Positions 8,852 to 16,368 of a DNA stretch of 64,000 bases are shown here, one piece after another. This DNA is from Candidatus Latescibacterota bacterium (GTDB taxonomy: Bacteria; Latescibacterota; UBA2968; UBA8231). Position 1 is the first letter of the stretch. Each line of letters starts with the position of its first letter. The translations under genes and the position numbers were made by a program. The notes beneath the pieces are model-generated. The model ran no database searches. It was given only the letters and a program-made list of their open reading frames with translations, and was not told the origin of the DNA. Location: assembly GCA_022819745.1 (NCBI GenBank), contig JAJEGS010000022.1, positions 36,699-100,698 on the forward strand, given 5' to 3'.

Positions 8852-9025
8852 TTAGTTCTTATTGAGAAGATTCGAGTAGAGGTTGTCGATGCGGCTGTTC
8901 AGGTGTCTTTCTGCCGCGTCAATCTTATCGGACAGACGCTTTTCAACGCCCGACACATCGCGGGTGATCTTCCACAGAAACAGGGCCAAGCCGATAAAGC
9001 CGATAAGGTTGATGTACTCGGGCAT
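8852..9025 (-). CDS. Short N-terminally anchored coiled-coil protein
   Basis: A 57-residue frame from ATG 9025 encodes one N-terminal membrane segment (INLIGFIGLALFLW, residues 5-18) followed by an amphipathic, charged coiled coil (VEKRLSDKIDAAERHLNSRIDNL). AGAGG lies about 11 bases upstream of the ATG. The helix pattern R-I/L-x-x-K/R-I-D resembles that of the proteins at 40783 and 45832, but those have the membrane segment at the C-terminus. It is the first gene of the inserted cassette, directly after the structured segment at 9052-9142. Function unknown; small phage or toxin-linked membrane proteins look similar. Confidence 0.6.
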   Translation of the reverse strand: MPEYINLIGFIGLALFLWKITRDVSGVEKRLSDKIDAAERHLNSRIDNLYSNLLNKN

Positions 9026-9046
9026 GGTCAATCGTCCTCTCGCACG

Positions 9047-9102
9047 AAAAAAGCCCCCGACAGTTGTAACCAGAGTCCCAAGGGATTCTGCTGTCGAGGG
9101 CT
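9047..9102 (-). terminator. Rho-independent terminator or attenuator hairpin (minus strand)
   Basis: On the minus strand AGCCCTCGACAG (9102-9091) pairs with CTGTCGGGGGCT (9063-9052), twelve pairs with one G-U, followed directly by a T6 run (9052-9047 region). The 27-base loop contains a further small hairpin. It would end transcripts from the nitrilase/GH95 remnant before the cassette, unless the alternative pairing with 9131-9142 prevents it. Confidence 0.65.
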
Positions 9103-9142
9103 TTCACTGCTTAGCTATGGGTAGGGGCGAGACTCTGGTTAC
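9066..9142. repeat. Perfect 12-base inverted repeat interleaved with the terminator stem
   Basis: GTAACCAGAGTC at 9066-9077 is exactly complementary to GACTCTGGTTAC at 9131-9142. One arm lies in the loop of the terminator hairpin, so the two stems are interleaved: they can form a pseudoknot or act as mutually exclusive terminator/antiterminator structures in the minus-strand RNA. Confidence 0.6.
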
Positions 9143-9187
9143 GGAGACAAAGATAACGCCTCAGCGACCAAGGCGCAATCACGCCGC

Positions 9188-9245
9188 CGGCCGCGGTCGC
9201 GGCGACCAGCGACCAGCAACCGTCGAGAAGGCACAGGGGAAAACC
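9188..9245. repeat. Right imperfect direct repeat flanking the inserted cassette
   Basis: This is the partner of 7824-7873, sharing CGGCCGCG-TCGC-GCGACC, AGCAACC/GGCAACC and a trailing GGGGA run, with a seven-base duplication (AGCGACC) in this copy. It begins just where the coding similarity of the GH95 N-terminal piece stops. Confidence 0.45.
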
Positions 9246-9376
9246 TCGAACCACAGCACGGCACCCAGCTCGCCATTGCCGAGGATAAATCCCTCGAAAT
9301 AGGTAAAGGGCACTGCGTCGTAGCGCAGATCGTGGCGGGCGACCCGGTCGCGGATATCCGCGATATTGTCTTTCAC
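9245..9376 (-). pseudogene. N-terminal fragment of a GH95-like glycoside hydrolase
   Basis: From a GTG at 9376, whose GTGA overlaps the stop of the nitrilase gene, the frame reads RYDAVPFTYFEGFILGNGELGA, which matches the conserved N-terminus of GH95-type enzymes (W/F-x-E-x-LPLGNGRLGA). The frame stays open to 9179 but similarity ends at about WFE (9245), after which the sequence turns into an Arg/Pro-rich tail typical of non-coding GC-rich DNA. The remainder of the gene is at 7123-7848. The four-base overlap suggests that the intact gene was once translationally coupled to the nitrilase. Confidence 0.65.
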
Positions 9377-10230
9377 GACCCCTCCACTGCCCTCCGGCGC
9401 GTTGCCTGTCGGCGTGCTTCACCCGCGACCGTGAGTTTGCCCTCCTCATCGTAGTAGCCGTCCTCGTGTCCGGCGACTAGGGGACCGTACAAATCGGGCC
9501 GACGCGCGACAAAGCGCGACCGTCCTTGACTTTTGTCCCGTTGCGGCAAGGGGACGTATTGCACGCTGACGCATTCGGTTTCGTACTTCTCCAAGTGCAA
9601 TTCCCCGCTTGGGCTGATGATTACCGCGCTCCAAGTGTTGGCAATGACAATCCAGCAGTGGTTGTCCCGAGCCCGCCAGCGCATTTTTTCAGTGTTCTCC
9701 GGCCCGCCGCTGCCGTCCATGGGAATAAAAATGACCTGCGCCCCTTGGACCCCCAGCACCGCGCAATTATCCACGGTGCGGTCGCTACACAGCAGAAAGC
9801 CCAACCGGCCCAAAGGCGTGTCGAACGGCTGCAGCGCTCGTCCTGGCGTGATGGCATACTCTCCCGCAGTGGTAATTTTGCGGTAATGAGCGATCACCTC
9901 GCCTTGCGGATCGAGCATAACACAGGCGTTGAACAGGGTCTGGTCTTCCCGTTCCAGCAAGCCGAATATCAGATAAGTCCCCAATTCTTTGCACAACGCG
10001 CCCGCCCGCTGGATATAGGGTCCGTCCGGCACGGTCTGGGCAATTTCCAACATATCCGCCAATTGGGATGTGGGATCTGCATTAAACACATAACCATCCA
10101 GCACGGACTCGGGCGCGACAATCACTTGGGCACGACGCCCGGCCGCCTCCCGGACATAGGTCTCCAGCCGCTGGAAATTATCCTCCAATTCCCAGGGGGC
10201 CGATTTCAAGGTGACAATTCCGACCAGCAT
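9373..10230 (-). CDS. Carbon-nitrogen hydrolase (nitrilase superfamily)
   Basis: The 285-residue protein has the Glu-Lys-Cys triad of the superfamily: E41 in APESVLDG, K118 in HYRKITTAGE and C148 in LLCSDRT. Length and spacing are normal for the family. These enzymes cleave nitriles, amides or carbamoyl groups in the cytoplasm; the branch cannot be named from motifs alone. The ATG at 10230 has AGGAG about eight bases upstream. It overlaps the start of the broken GH95-like gene and follows an intergenic inverted repeat after the beta-propeller gene at 10348. Confidence 0.9.
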   Translation of the reverse strand: MLVGIVTLKSAPWELEDNFQRLETYVREAAGRRAQVIVAPESVLDGYVFNADPTSQLADMLEIAQTVPDGPYIQRAGALCKELGTYLIFGLLEREDQTLFNACVMLDPQGEVIAHYRKITTAGEYAITPGRALQPFDTPLGRLGFLLCSDRTVDNCAVLGVQGAQVIFIPMDGSGGPENTEKMRWRARDNHCWIVIANTWSAVIISPSGELHLEKYETECVSVQYVPLPQRDKSQGRSRFVARRPDLYGPLVAGHEDGYYDEEGKLTVAGEARRQATRRRAVEGS

Positions 10231-10241
10231 GTTCTGTCTCC

Positions 10242-10347
10242 TATAGCAGTCCTAAATGATTTGAACGATTCGAGCGAGGGATTGTCTTGTGCATCCTATT
10301 CTGCGTCCATCTGCGGATCACCTTGGAAATGATATAGGATTGCTATA
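10242..10347. repeat. Intergenic inverted repeat (MITE-like)
   Basis: TATAGCAGTCCTAAATGAT at 10242-10260 is complementary to 10329-10347 at 16 of 19 positions, bracketing about 70 bases of non-coding sequence. It ends one base before the stop of the 10348 gene. This kind of short element with a TATAGCAGTCCTAAAT-type end looks like a non-autonomous mobile repeat; only this copy was found in the window. Confidence 0.5.
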
Positions 10348-11865
10348 TCAGAGGGTAACGGCAAAGAGTTGAGCGCGCGCCATGCGAAATCGCAAATGAA
10401 TCTTCCGGCCCTTCAACGCCGACAGATCCGACTTGCCCCGCCAACTCACCACGGCTTCCAACTCGTCCCCAGACATCCGGTCGCAGTCGGCAAAACTGAA
10501 TCCTTCTAGGGCAGGGACTAGAGCCGCGCCCGTTCGATTGGGCAAACTGCCATCGACGATTTCCACTTCGACAAAGGCACCCGGCAACAAGGTCTTGAAG
10601 TTGATCTTGAGCTGTTGGCCGGCGCATAGCTGTTCGCTCAGGGCAAATTCCGCCCAATCGTCCGCTTCCCAAGCCACCAGCCGATCGCGCTTCCACATGG
10701 CCCAGATGTACTCGTGCGGCTGGTCAGAAGAGCGGTTGTGCGGGTGCGGACAGGCCAGGGTCAGCACGCCCCAGCGGTCTTGGTCCAACTCTACCAGTTC
10801 CGGCGTCGGGTACAGGCTGCCATAGCGCTCGCTCATCGGAATGATCGGCTTGCGTTCCGGCCGGTACCAGAGCTGGCCATCGTAACTGGTCGCCAAGTAC
10901 ACATCGACCAGATCGCTGGCCCGGCGATAGGGACTGAAGAACATGAGGTGCGGACCGTGCGGATGGCGACAATAGCCCGGCGCATAGATATCCCAATCGG
11001 GCGGATCGTCTGGCTCAGCCGTGAGCACCATGAGGTGGTTGTCCCACGGCCCGCGAAAAGTATCGGCTTCGTAGCGCGATACCGCCCGGCGCCGCTCGCG
11101 ACCGCTGCGCAAATAAATGACGTATTTACCGCTATCGGCATCGTAGGTGAGAATATTCTGCGTATCGAGCAAAAAGGGCGGTGCCATAATCGGCTCGGGC
11201 AGGTGAGTCCAGCTATAGCCGTCAGCCGACACCCCAGCGGTGACCACCACCTGCGAGGTTATGTTGGCACCGATTTCACCGGCGTCGCCGGCCGCCTCGC
11301 GCTTGGCCCGCAATTCCATCACTTCCGCCCGACTGGCTGGCCGGCCGTCCACCTCGAACTTGCCGGTAATGCCGATGGCCTTATAGCGCTCCTCGTCGCT
11401 GCCATTGGGATCGCGCATGACGTTCATGTACCCGTAGGACGAACCCACTTGGTCGCAGACAAAGAGGATATTGTTATCCTTGGAACCCGCGTATTCGACC
11501 CGCCCTAACTCGGGCCGCTCCCAGTGAAAGCCGTCTCCGCTCTCGGCGTAGCACCACAGTCCGGGCACTTTGCCCGGCACGTGGCCGGCCTGCACCCAAG
11601 GATCTTCGGGGTCGGCGAAGCAGCAATACCACAGGCGATAGCGGTCGCCTTCCTTTACCAAACTCGGGTAGTGGATATTGCCGGCTTCCCAGCGCTTTTG
11701 GCGCACCATGACCGGCTCAGAGCACTCGGCTTGCTGCACGGCCAAGCGGATACCGGTGGGCAAATCCTGGGGGAAATACAGTCCTTCTTCGTCGTGGCTG
11801 ACGTAGCCGGGCCAAATCCCGTGCCAATCGAGTGCGGGTACGGTTTTGGCCTGTAACTCGTCCAT
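10348..11865 (-). CDS. Five-bladed beta-propeller glycosidase-like protein, copy B
   Basis: It has 505 residues, the same length as copy A at 4553, and the two share the N-terminal AVQQA segment, Y-A-E-S-x-DGFxWERPxLGxVEY, the NN pair, the WYRPERKPII / WVRPERKPII strand and the C-terminal GKSDL-x-ALKG...ARA tail. It therefore belongs to the same uncharacterised propeller family. AAGGAG lies nine bases before the ATG at 11865. It follows copy C by 22 bases, so copies C and B and the Gfo/Idh gene form one operon. No signal peptide. Confidence 0.82.
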   Translation of the reverse strand: MDELQAKTVPALDWHGIWPGYVSHDEEGLYFPQDLPTGIRLAVQQAECSEPVMVRQKRWEAGNIHYPSLVKEGDRYRLWYCCFADPEDPWVQAGHVPGKVPGLWCYAESGDGFHWERPELGRVEYAGSKDNNILFVCDQVGSSYGYMNVMRDPNGSDEERYKAIGITGKFEVDGRPASRAEVMELRAKREAAGDAGEIGANITSQVVVTAGVSADGYSWTHLPEPIMAPPFLLDTQNILTYDADSGKYVIYLRSGRERRRAVSRYEADTFRGPWDNHLMVLTAEPDDPPDWDIYAPGYCRHPHGPHLMFFSPYRRASDLVDVYLATSYDGQLWYRPERKPIIPMSERYGSLYPTPELVELDQDRWGVLTLACPHPHNRSSDQPHEYIWAMWKRDRLVAWEADDWAEFALSEQLCAGQQLKINFKTLLPGAFVEVEIVDGSLPNRTGAALVPALEGFSFADCDRMSGDELEAVVSWRGKSDLSALKGRKIHLRFRMARAQLFAVTL

Positions 11866-11887
11866 TTATCTTTTCTCCTTATCCTCG

Positions 11888-13375
11888 TTAAACGCGAGGG
11901 CTGTTCCCGGTTCGATAGGCGTACAGGCTCGTAGCATTATCGGCGCGGAAGTGCAAGCGGATAGTCCGGCCGACAAAAGGCGTCAGATCGCGCCGCGACG
12001 GCCCCCAAGTAACCTCGCAATCCGTCTCGTCTCCCCGTTCCAACCCATTGCACGAATCAAAGTCAAACCCCTCTGGCACGGCGGCCTCCTCAATGACGCG
12101 CACCTGCAAGTGTCCAAATAAACAGGTAGCATTGACCCCGAGCCTAGGGCCAACGACTTCAATCGGTTCAGTCATCAATTCGCCGCCCCCGATACCACAG
12201 CGCAGCGCCACAAAGCGATCCTTGCGCAGAGTCACTAGCCCGATCGAACTGGTGGAATTTCCCTCGGTGCCGTGGGCCTGGGGACGGCCCGAATACCACA
12301 TGTACAGCGTATCCCCCACAAGAGCGGGGGGATTAGACGACAGAGAAGACCAAGCCCCGTCCCAAGTGCCCGGCGAGCCAACCGGCAAAAATTCCTCGCG
12401 CCGGCCCACCCGCTGCCAGTGGTCCAGATGCCGCGCCGTAGCCAGTTGCACCGGCCCCAGTTCCGTGGCCGAGTGCAGCATGCCGATGAAACCAATGTAC
12501 TGGTTGCCATAGACAAAGGGAGCCATCACGTATAGCTGATCCCTCGGATCGTCGAAATCATCCGGTTTGATAATGGTTTTCAGCGGCGTCCAGTGGACGA
12601 AATCCTCGCTGCTGGACAGGGCAATGACGCGGCGATACTGCTTCCACTCGAGCACAAAGTGGTCCATCAAAGTTTCATAACGACGCGAAGTAGCTAGGTA
12701 GCGCCGCTGCATGGGATCGTACACCAGCGCGCCAGCATCGCCCGAGCGAGGCACGTAATTGCGGTCATCCAGCCGCCAGTGAATACCATCTGGCGAAAAG
12801 GCCGCGTACATGCCGTGGTGATCGCGGATTTTGTCGAAGAGCACTTTGCGCAGAGCATTGCGCGCTTGGCGGTCCATAGTGGGCGTTTCCTGCGGAGCGT
12901 CCGCAGTGGGACGCTGCTGGTACATACCCATCTTATACCGTTTGGACGGATCTTGCTCCTGCGAGTCTTTGACCACGCCCCACGGATCCAAACCGTACTG
13001 CACACCCGGCGGCGGATAGACGATATTGTTGGCACTGGACCCCTCGCAGGCCACGATCCCCAGCTCCGGCTTTTCCCACGCAATGCCGTCTTTTGAGGTC
13101 GCGTAACACATAAAGTGCCCTTGGCCGGTGCGCTCGTACAGGTCGTTGTTGCTCGAATAATACCACATCTTGAAGCAATTTTCGTCGTCGTCGTAGAGCA
13201 CCGAGCCCCACAATTGCACGGCTTGCCCCTCCCAAGGCCGATCGGGTTTTAACACCGGCTCTGTCCGCACGCGCTCGGGCCGCTGCACCTTGCGCACAAA
13301 GCCGGGGGGATCTTGTACTTCCACGTCGTCGAGAAATAGATGCAAACCGGGGTCGTAAAGATTATTGCCTTGCAC
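11888..13375 (-). CDS. Five-bladed beta-propeller glycosidase-like protein, copy C
   Basis: I place the start at GTG 13375 (495 residues), because GGAGAAG lies just upstream and because the frame further upstream overlaps the Gfo/Idh gene with low-complexity sequence; the open frame itself reaches 13576. It shares the CYATSKDGIAWEKPELG motif, the NN pair, blade sequences such as FKMWYYSSN, and a C-terminal beta tail with the copies at 4553 and 10348, but is more diverged. It carries a strong SSNPPALVGDTLYMWYSG blade. The start overlaps the end of the dehydrogenase gene by 14 bases, suggesting translational coupling. Confidence 0.8.
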   Translation of the reverse strand: MQGNNLYDPGLHLFLDDVEVQDPPGFVRKVQRPERVRTEPVLKPDRPWEGQAVQLWGSVLYDDDENCFKMWYYSSNNDLYERTGQGHFMCYATSKDGIAWEKPELGIVACEGSSANNIVYPPPGVQYGLDPWGVVKDSQEQDPSKRYKMGMYQQRPTADAPQETPTMDRQARNALRKVLFDKIRDHHGMYAAFSPDGIHWRLDDRNYVPRSGDAGALVYDPMQRRYLATSRRYETLMDHFVLEWKQYRRVIALSSSEDFVHWTPLKTIIKPDDFDDPRDQLYVMAPFVYGNQYIGFIGMLHSATELGPVQLATARHLDHWQRVGRREEFLPVGSPGTWDGAWSSLSSNPPALVGDTLYMWYSGRPQAHGTEGNSTSSIGLVTLRKDRFVALRCGIGGGELMTEPIEVVGPRLGVNATCLFGHLQVRVIEEAAVPEGFDFDSCNGLERGDETDCEVTWGPSRRDLTPFVGRTIRLHFRADNATSLYAYRTGNSPRV

Positions 13376-14459
13376 AATTCTTCTCCACAGATTGGCCGGT
13401 GATATAGGATTTGGTGATATCGATGATGAGTTCCACGTCGTGGCGCGCTTCCACAATCGGCGTGCGGCACTCCACCCCCTCGGTGATACAGGCGTGGAAG
13501 TGGCGCAATTCCGCAGTGAAGGCGCTCTCCCAGGGAATAGCTGGCTCTTTGCGGTAGCTGGTGCCGTGCTCGTCAATGCCCTGGACAGTCAGGGTGGAGA
13601 GTACGCGGCGCGAAAAACCCGTCGGATAGGTGAGCAGCACGCGCTTATCGTCGCCGTAGATTTCCAAGGTCTCGCGAAAATCCCACAGTTTTTCCAAGTC
13701 AACCCGACTAATGACACAGCGCGCGCCATTGGCGTATTCGAGCACTGAGGTAATCGAGCGATTGTTCTTCCAGATTTCCGTGCTAATCACGGCGCGAGGC
13801 GAGCCCACCATAGTGCGCAAGCTGTAGAGATCGTGAATCAAGCCGTAGGTGATGCCGCAGACCGGCTCAGCTTGCGCAAAAAGGTCGCCAAAAGCCTGAC
13901 GCAGTGTTTCCCTATAGGCACGCCGACGTTGGGCGGCGATTGTGGGACGCTGCGAACCAGCGTATTGCACGTTGAAATGGTCGAGGTGGAGATAATTGCT
14001 CGGGTGCAGGTGGTTGATCTGGATAAAGCTGTAGTCCAAACCCTCCACCTCCCGTTTGGCCAGCGCAAAGGCCGGGTCGTACGCCTTCATGTAGGCAGCT
14101 TGGCCCACGGTGCCAGCTTCTCGCATCGCCGCAATCATGGCGTCAGCTTCCTGCAGGGACGCGCAGATGGGCTTTTCGATCAGCACGTGTTTGCCAGCGG
14201 CAAAAGCAGCAATTGCCGCATCGCTTTTGGGATCGGCATGGCAGAGGAGGACTGCGTCAATATCAGCGCTCAGCAGGTCGTCGAGGTTACTGACGTGCCG
14301 GGGGATAGCAAAGCGCTTGGCGACATAAGCCGCCTGATCGGGGGACAGGTCGCAGACAATGGGAACGGCAAATTCCTCGTCGAGTTCCAACAGATTGGGT
14401 AGGTGCTGGACCTGAGCTATGGCACCACAACCCAAAACACCAATGCGCACGCGGGCCAT
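13362..14459 (-). CDS. Gfo/Idh/MocA-family oxidoreductase 1
   Basis: The 365-residue protein opens with a Rossmann signature (GVLGCGAIAQ, residues 7-16) and carries the family EKP motif at 95-97 (HVLIEKPICA), where the Lys contributes to catalysis. Such enzymes oxidise or isomerise sugars, inositols or pseudosaccharides with NAD(P). It is the first gene of an operon with propeller copies C and B, hinting that those act on the same sugar. AGGAG lies eight bases before ATG 14459. It is divergent from the PhyH-like gene at 14600, with about 140 bases between them for control elements. Confidence 0.93.
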   Translation of the reverse strand: MARVRIGVLGCGAIAQVQHLPNLLELDEEFAVPIVCDLSPDQAAYVAKRFAIPRHVSNLDDLLSADIDAVLLCHADPKSDAAIAAFAAGKHVLIEKPICASLQEADAMIAAMREAGTVGQAAYMKAYDPAFALAKREVEGLDYSFIQINHLHPSNYLHLDHFNVQYAGSQRPTIAAQRRRAYRETLRQAFGDLFAQAEPVCGITYGLIHDLYSLRTMVGSPRAVISTEIWKNNRSITSVLEYANGARCVISRVDLEKLWDFRETLEIYGDDKRVLLTYPTGFSRRVLSTLTVQGIDEHGTSYRKEPAIPWESAFTAELRHFHACITEGVECRTPIVEARHDVELIIDITKSYITGQSVEKNCARQ

Positions 14460-14599
14460 GAACGGACTCCTGTTGATAATCTCCGGCTGCCAAGGACCTT
14501 TTTAAGTTGAAACCCCTTGAAGTCCGGAGCCGTATTTGGTTACTTGAAAGATTCGGAATCAATATAAGTCGCCAACCACTAGGATCACAGGGAAACGAG

Positions 14600-15457
14600 A
14601 TGATGACCCCCGAACAGCGCTATTTTTTTGATTTAACCGGCTATCTCCATTTGCGCGGCGTTCTGAGTGAGAGCGAACTCCGCCCCGCCCAAGACGCGGC
14701 CCAGCGCTACATCGACACGCCGCCGGATCAGCTACCAGAGGGCTTTCGCATTGACCTCAACCGCGAGCACTTCAACTGGTACCTCTACGCCTTCGCCTTT
14801 GACAAAGCCCTCGAACGGCTGACCATGCACCCCCAAACCTGGCCCATCCTGCTCGAACTGACCGGCGGCAAACCCAAGTTAGGCGGCGGCAATATGATGG
14901 TCGATGTCCACGGCAAACCCTTTCATCCCCTGCATTCGGGACTCGAATCAGACCTACGCAAAAACCGGCCGGGCTGGCGTCGCAGTTTTGTCAAGGACGG
15001 CAAAATATACAACAACGACCTGGTGTTTTTCTTTTATCTGACCGACGTTTTCCCCGGCGACGGCGGGCTCATTGTCGTACCCGGCTCGCACAAGGCCAAT
15101 TTCCTGCGCGAACATCACTACTTCTATCCAGGAAGCTACACCGCCGACGGGGGATACAACGACGATTATTTCAGCACTGAAGTGCCCGAAGGAGTGGCCA
15201 ATCCCACGCCTAGAGCCGGCGACGTAGTCATCATGTCCGAACACCTCACCCACGGCGCGCTCTCCTGGGAACCCAAAGATCGGGACCGCCGCTTTCTCAC
15301 CCTGCGCTACGGCGTGCAGCACATCGGCCCCTCCGACCCCTTTCCCGACGGCGTCAAGGCCCAATTGTCTCCAGAAACCCTGGAGCTGATCGCCGTGCGC
15401 GACTTCAACGACCGCAAGGAAATCACCACGCGCGACACACTAGAATTGACCGTATGA
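14600..15457 (+). CDS. Phytanoyl-CoA dioxygenase (PhyH)-like protein 1
   Basis: Two adjacent ATGs at 14600 and 14603 are the likely starts, because the tandem paralogue begins MTPEQRYFFD; the open frame upstream to 14507 is not conserved. Of about 285 residues, the segment GKPFHPLHSG, the PGDGGLIVVPGSHKANF strand and the LTHGALSW...RRFLTLRYG block fit the jelly-roll of Fe(II)/2-oxoglutarate PhyH enzymes, with the last His and Arg as candidate iron and 2-oxoglutarate contacts. The usual HxD pair is not obvious (HPLH is the nearest), so the iron site may be unusual. Substrate unknown. Confidence 0.85.
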   Translation: MMTPEQRYFFDLTGYLHLRGVLSESELRPAQDAAQRYIDTPPDQLPEGFRIDLNREHFNWYLYAFAFDKALERLTMHPQTWPILLELTGGKPKLGGGNMMVDVHGKPFHPLHSGLESDLRKNRPGWRRSFVKDGKIYNNDLVFFFYLTDVFPGDGGLIVVPGSHKANFLREHHYFYPGSYTADGGYNDDYFSTEVPEGVANPTPRAGDVVIMSEHLTHGALSWEPKDRDRRFLTLRYGVQHIGPSDPFPDGVKAQLSPETLELIAVRDFNDRKEITTRDTLELTV

Positions 15458-15509
15458 ACGAATCGATGCGCCTACATTCCTTCCAAATCATTGCACAAAG
15501 AGGTGCGGC

Positions 15510-16364
15510 ATGACCCCCGAACAGCGCTATTTCTTCGACCTGACCGGCTACCTCCACCTCCAAGGCGTGGTGCAAGGCGCGGAATTAAAAGCGGCCCAAG
15601 ACGCGGCTCAGCGCTACATTGATACGCCACCAGAGGAGGTGCCCGCTGGCCTCGAAATCAATCTCGAGCGCGAGCATTTCAACTGGTATATCAATGCCTT
15701 CGCCTTTGACAAGCCCCTTGAAGCGCTGACCCTCCATCCCAAAACTTGGCCCATCCTCAAGGAGTTGACCGACGATCGGCCGCGCCTGACCAGCGGCAAT
15801 CTGATGGTCGATGTCCACGGCAAGCCCTTCCATCCCCTGCACGGTGGCGTCCCCGGGGCACCGGCCCACAATCCAGAGCAGGGACGCTACAGCACAATCG
15901 GCGGCAAAGTCCAGTGCAACGACCTAGTCTTCTTCTTCTACCTGACCGACGTCCATCCCGGCGACGGCGGACTTATCATTCTCCCCTGTAGCCACAAGAG
16001 CCAGTTCGACTATCCGCGGTCGCTTTTCTATCCCGAGAGCTATACGGCAGATGGATACAACGACGAATACTTCAGCACCGAAGTGCCCGAGGGAGTGCTC
16101 AATGTAACGCCCAAGGCCGGCGATGTGGTCATCATCTCCGAATTGGTCACCCACGGCGCGCTCTCCTGGGTGCCTCAAGACCGGGACCGCCGCTTTCTCA
16201 CCCTGCGCTACATGCAGCAGCACGAAAGCGTGCGCGGCGGTCTAGACCGTTTCTCCCCGGAGGTCAAGGCTCGACTTTCGCCGGAAACCTTGGAACTGGC
16301 CGCACCGGCCTCCTTTACCCACATCAAGGAAATAGTCGAACAAGAAGTCGTCACGCTGAGCTGA
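15510..16364 (+). CDS. Phytanoyl-CoA dioxygenase (PhyH)-like protein 2
   Basis: This 284-residue protein is a tandem duplicate of the one at 14600, starting 52 bases after it with AAGAGG before the ATG. They share MTPEQRYFFDLTGYLHL, the VDVHGKPFHPLH segment, HPGDGGLIILPCSHK, and VTHGALSW...RRFLTLRY. The loop after HPLH differs strongly between the two, which is where PhyH enzymes often bind substrate, so the pair may act on different substrates. The gene converges with the cyclase-family gene at 16369, leaving only four bases between stops. Confidence 0.86.
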   Translation: MTPEQRYFFDLTGYLHLQGVVQGAELKAAQDAAQRYIDTPPEEVPAGLEINLEREHFNWYINAFAFDKPLEALTLHPKTWPILKELTDDRPRLTSGNLMVDVHGKPFHPLHGGVPGAPAHNPEQGRYSTIGGKVQCNDLVFFFYLTDVHPGDGGLIILPCSHKSQFDYPRSLFYPESYTADGYNDEYFSTEVPEGVLNVTPKAGDVVIISELVTHGALSWVPQDRDRRFLTLRYMQQHESVRGGLDRFSPEVKARLSPETLELAAPASFTHIKEIVEQEVVTLS

Positions 16365-16368
16365 GCAC

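Noticed and set aside
7824..9245. Diversity-generating retroelement (template/variable repeats)
   Set aside because: The mismatches between the two repeats are not adenine-biased and no reverse transcriptase is present.
13376..13576. N-terminal extension of propeller copy C
   Set aside because: It overlaps the conserved end of the Gfo/Idh gene and has no similarity to the paralogues; GTG 13375 has a ribosome site.
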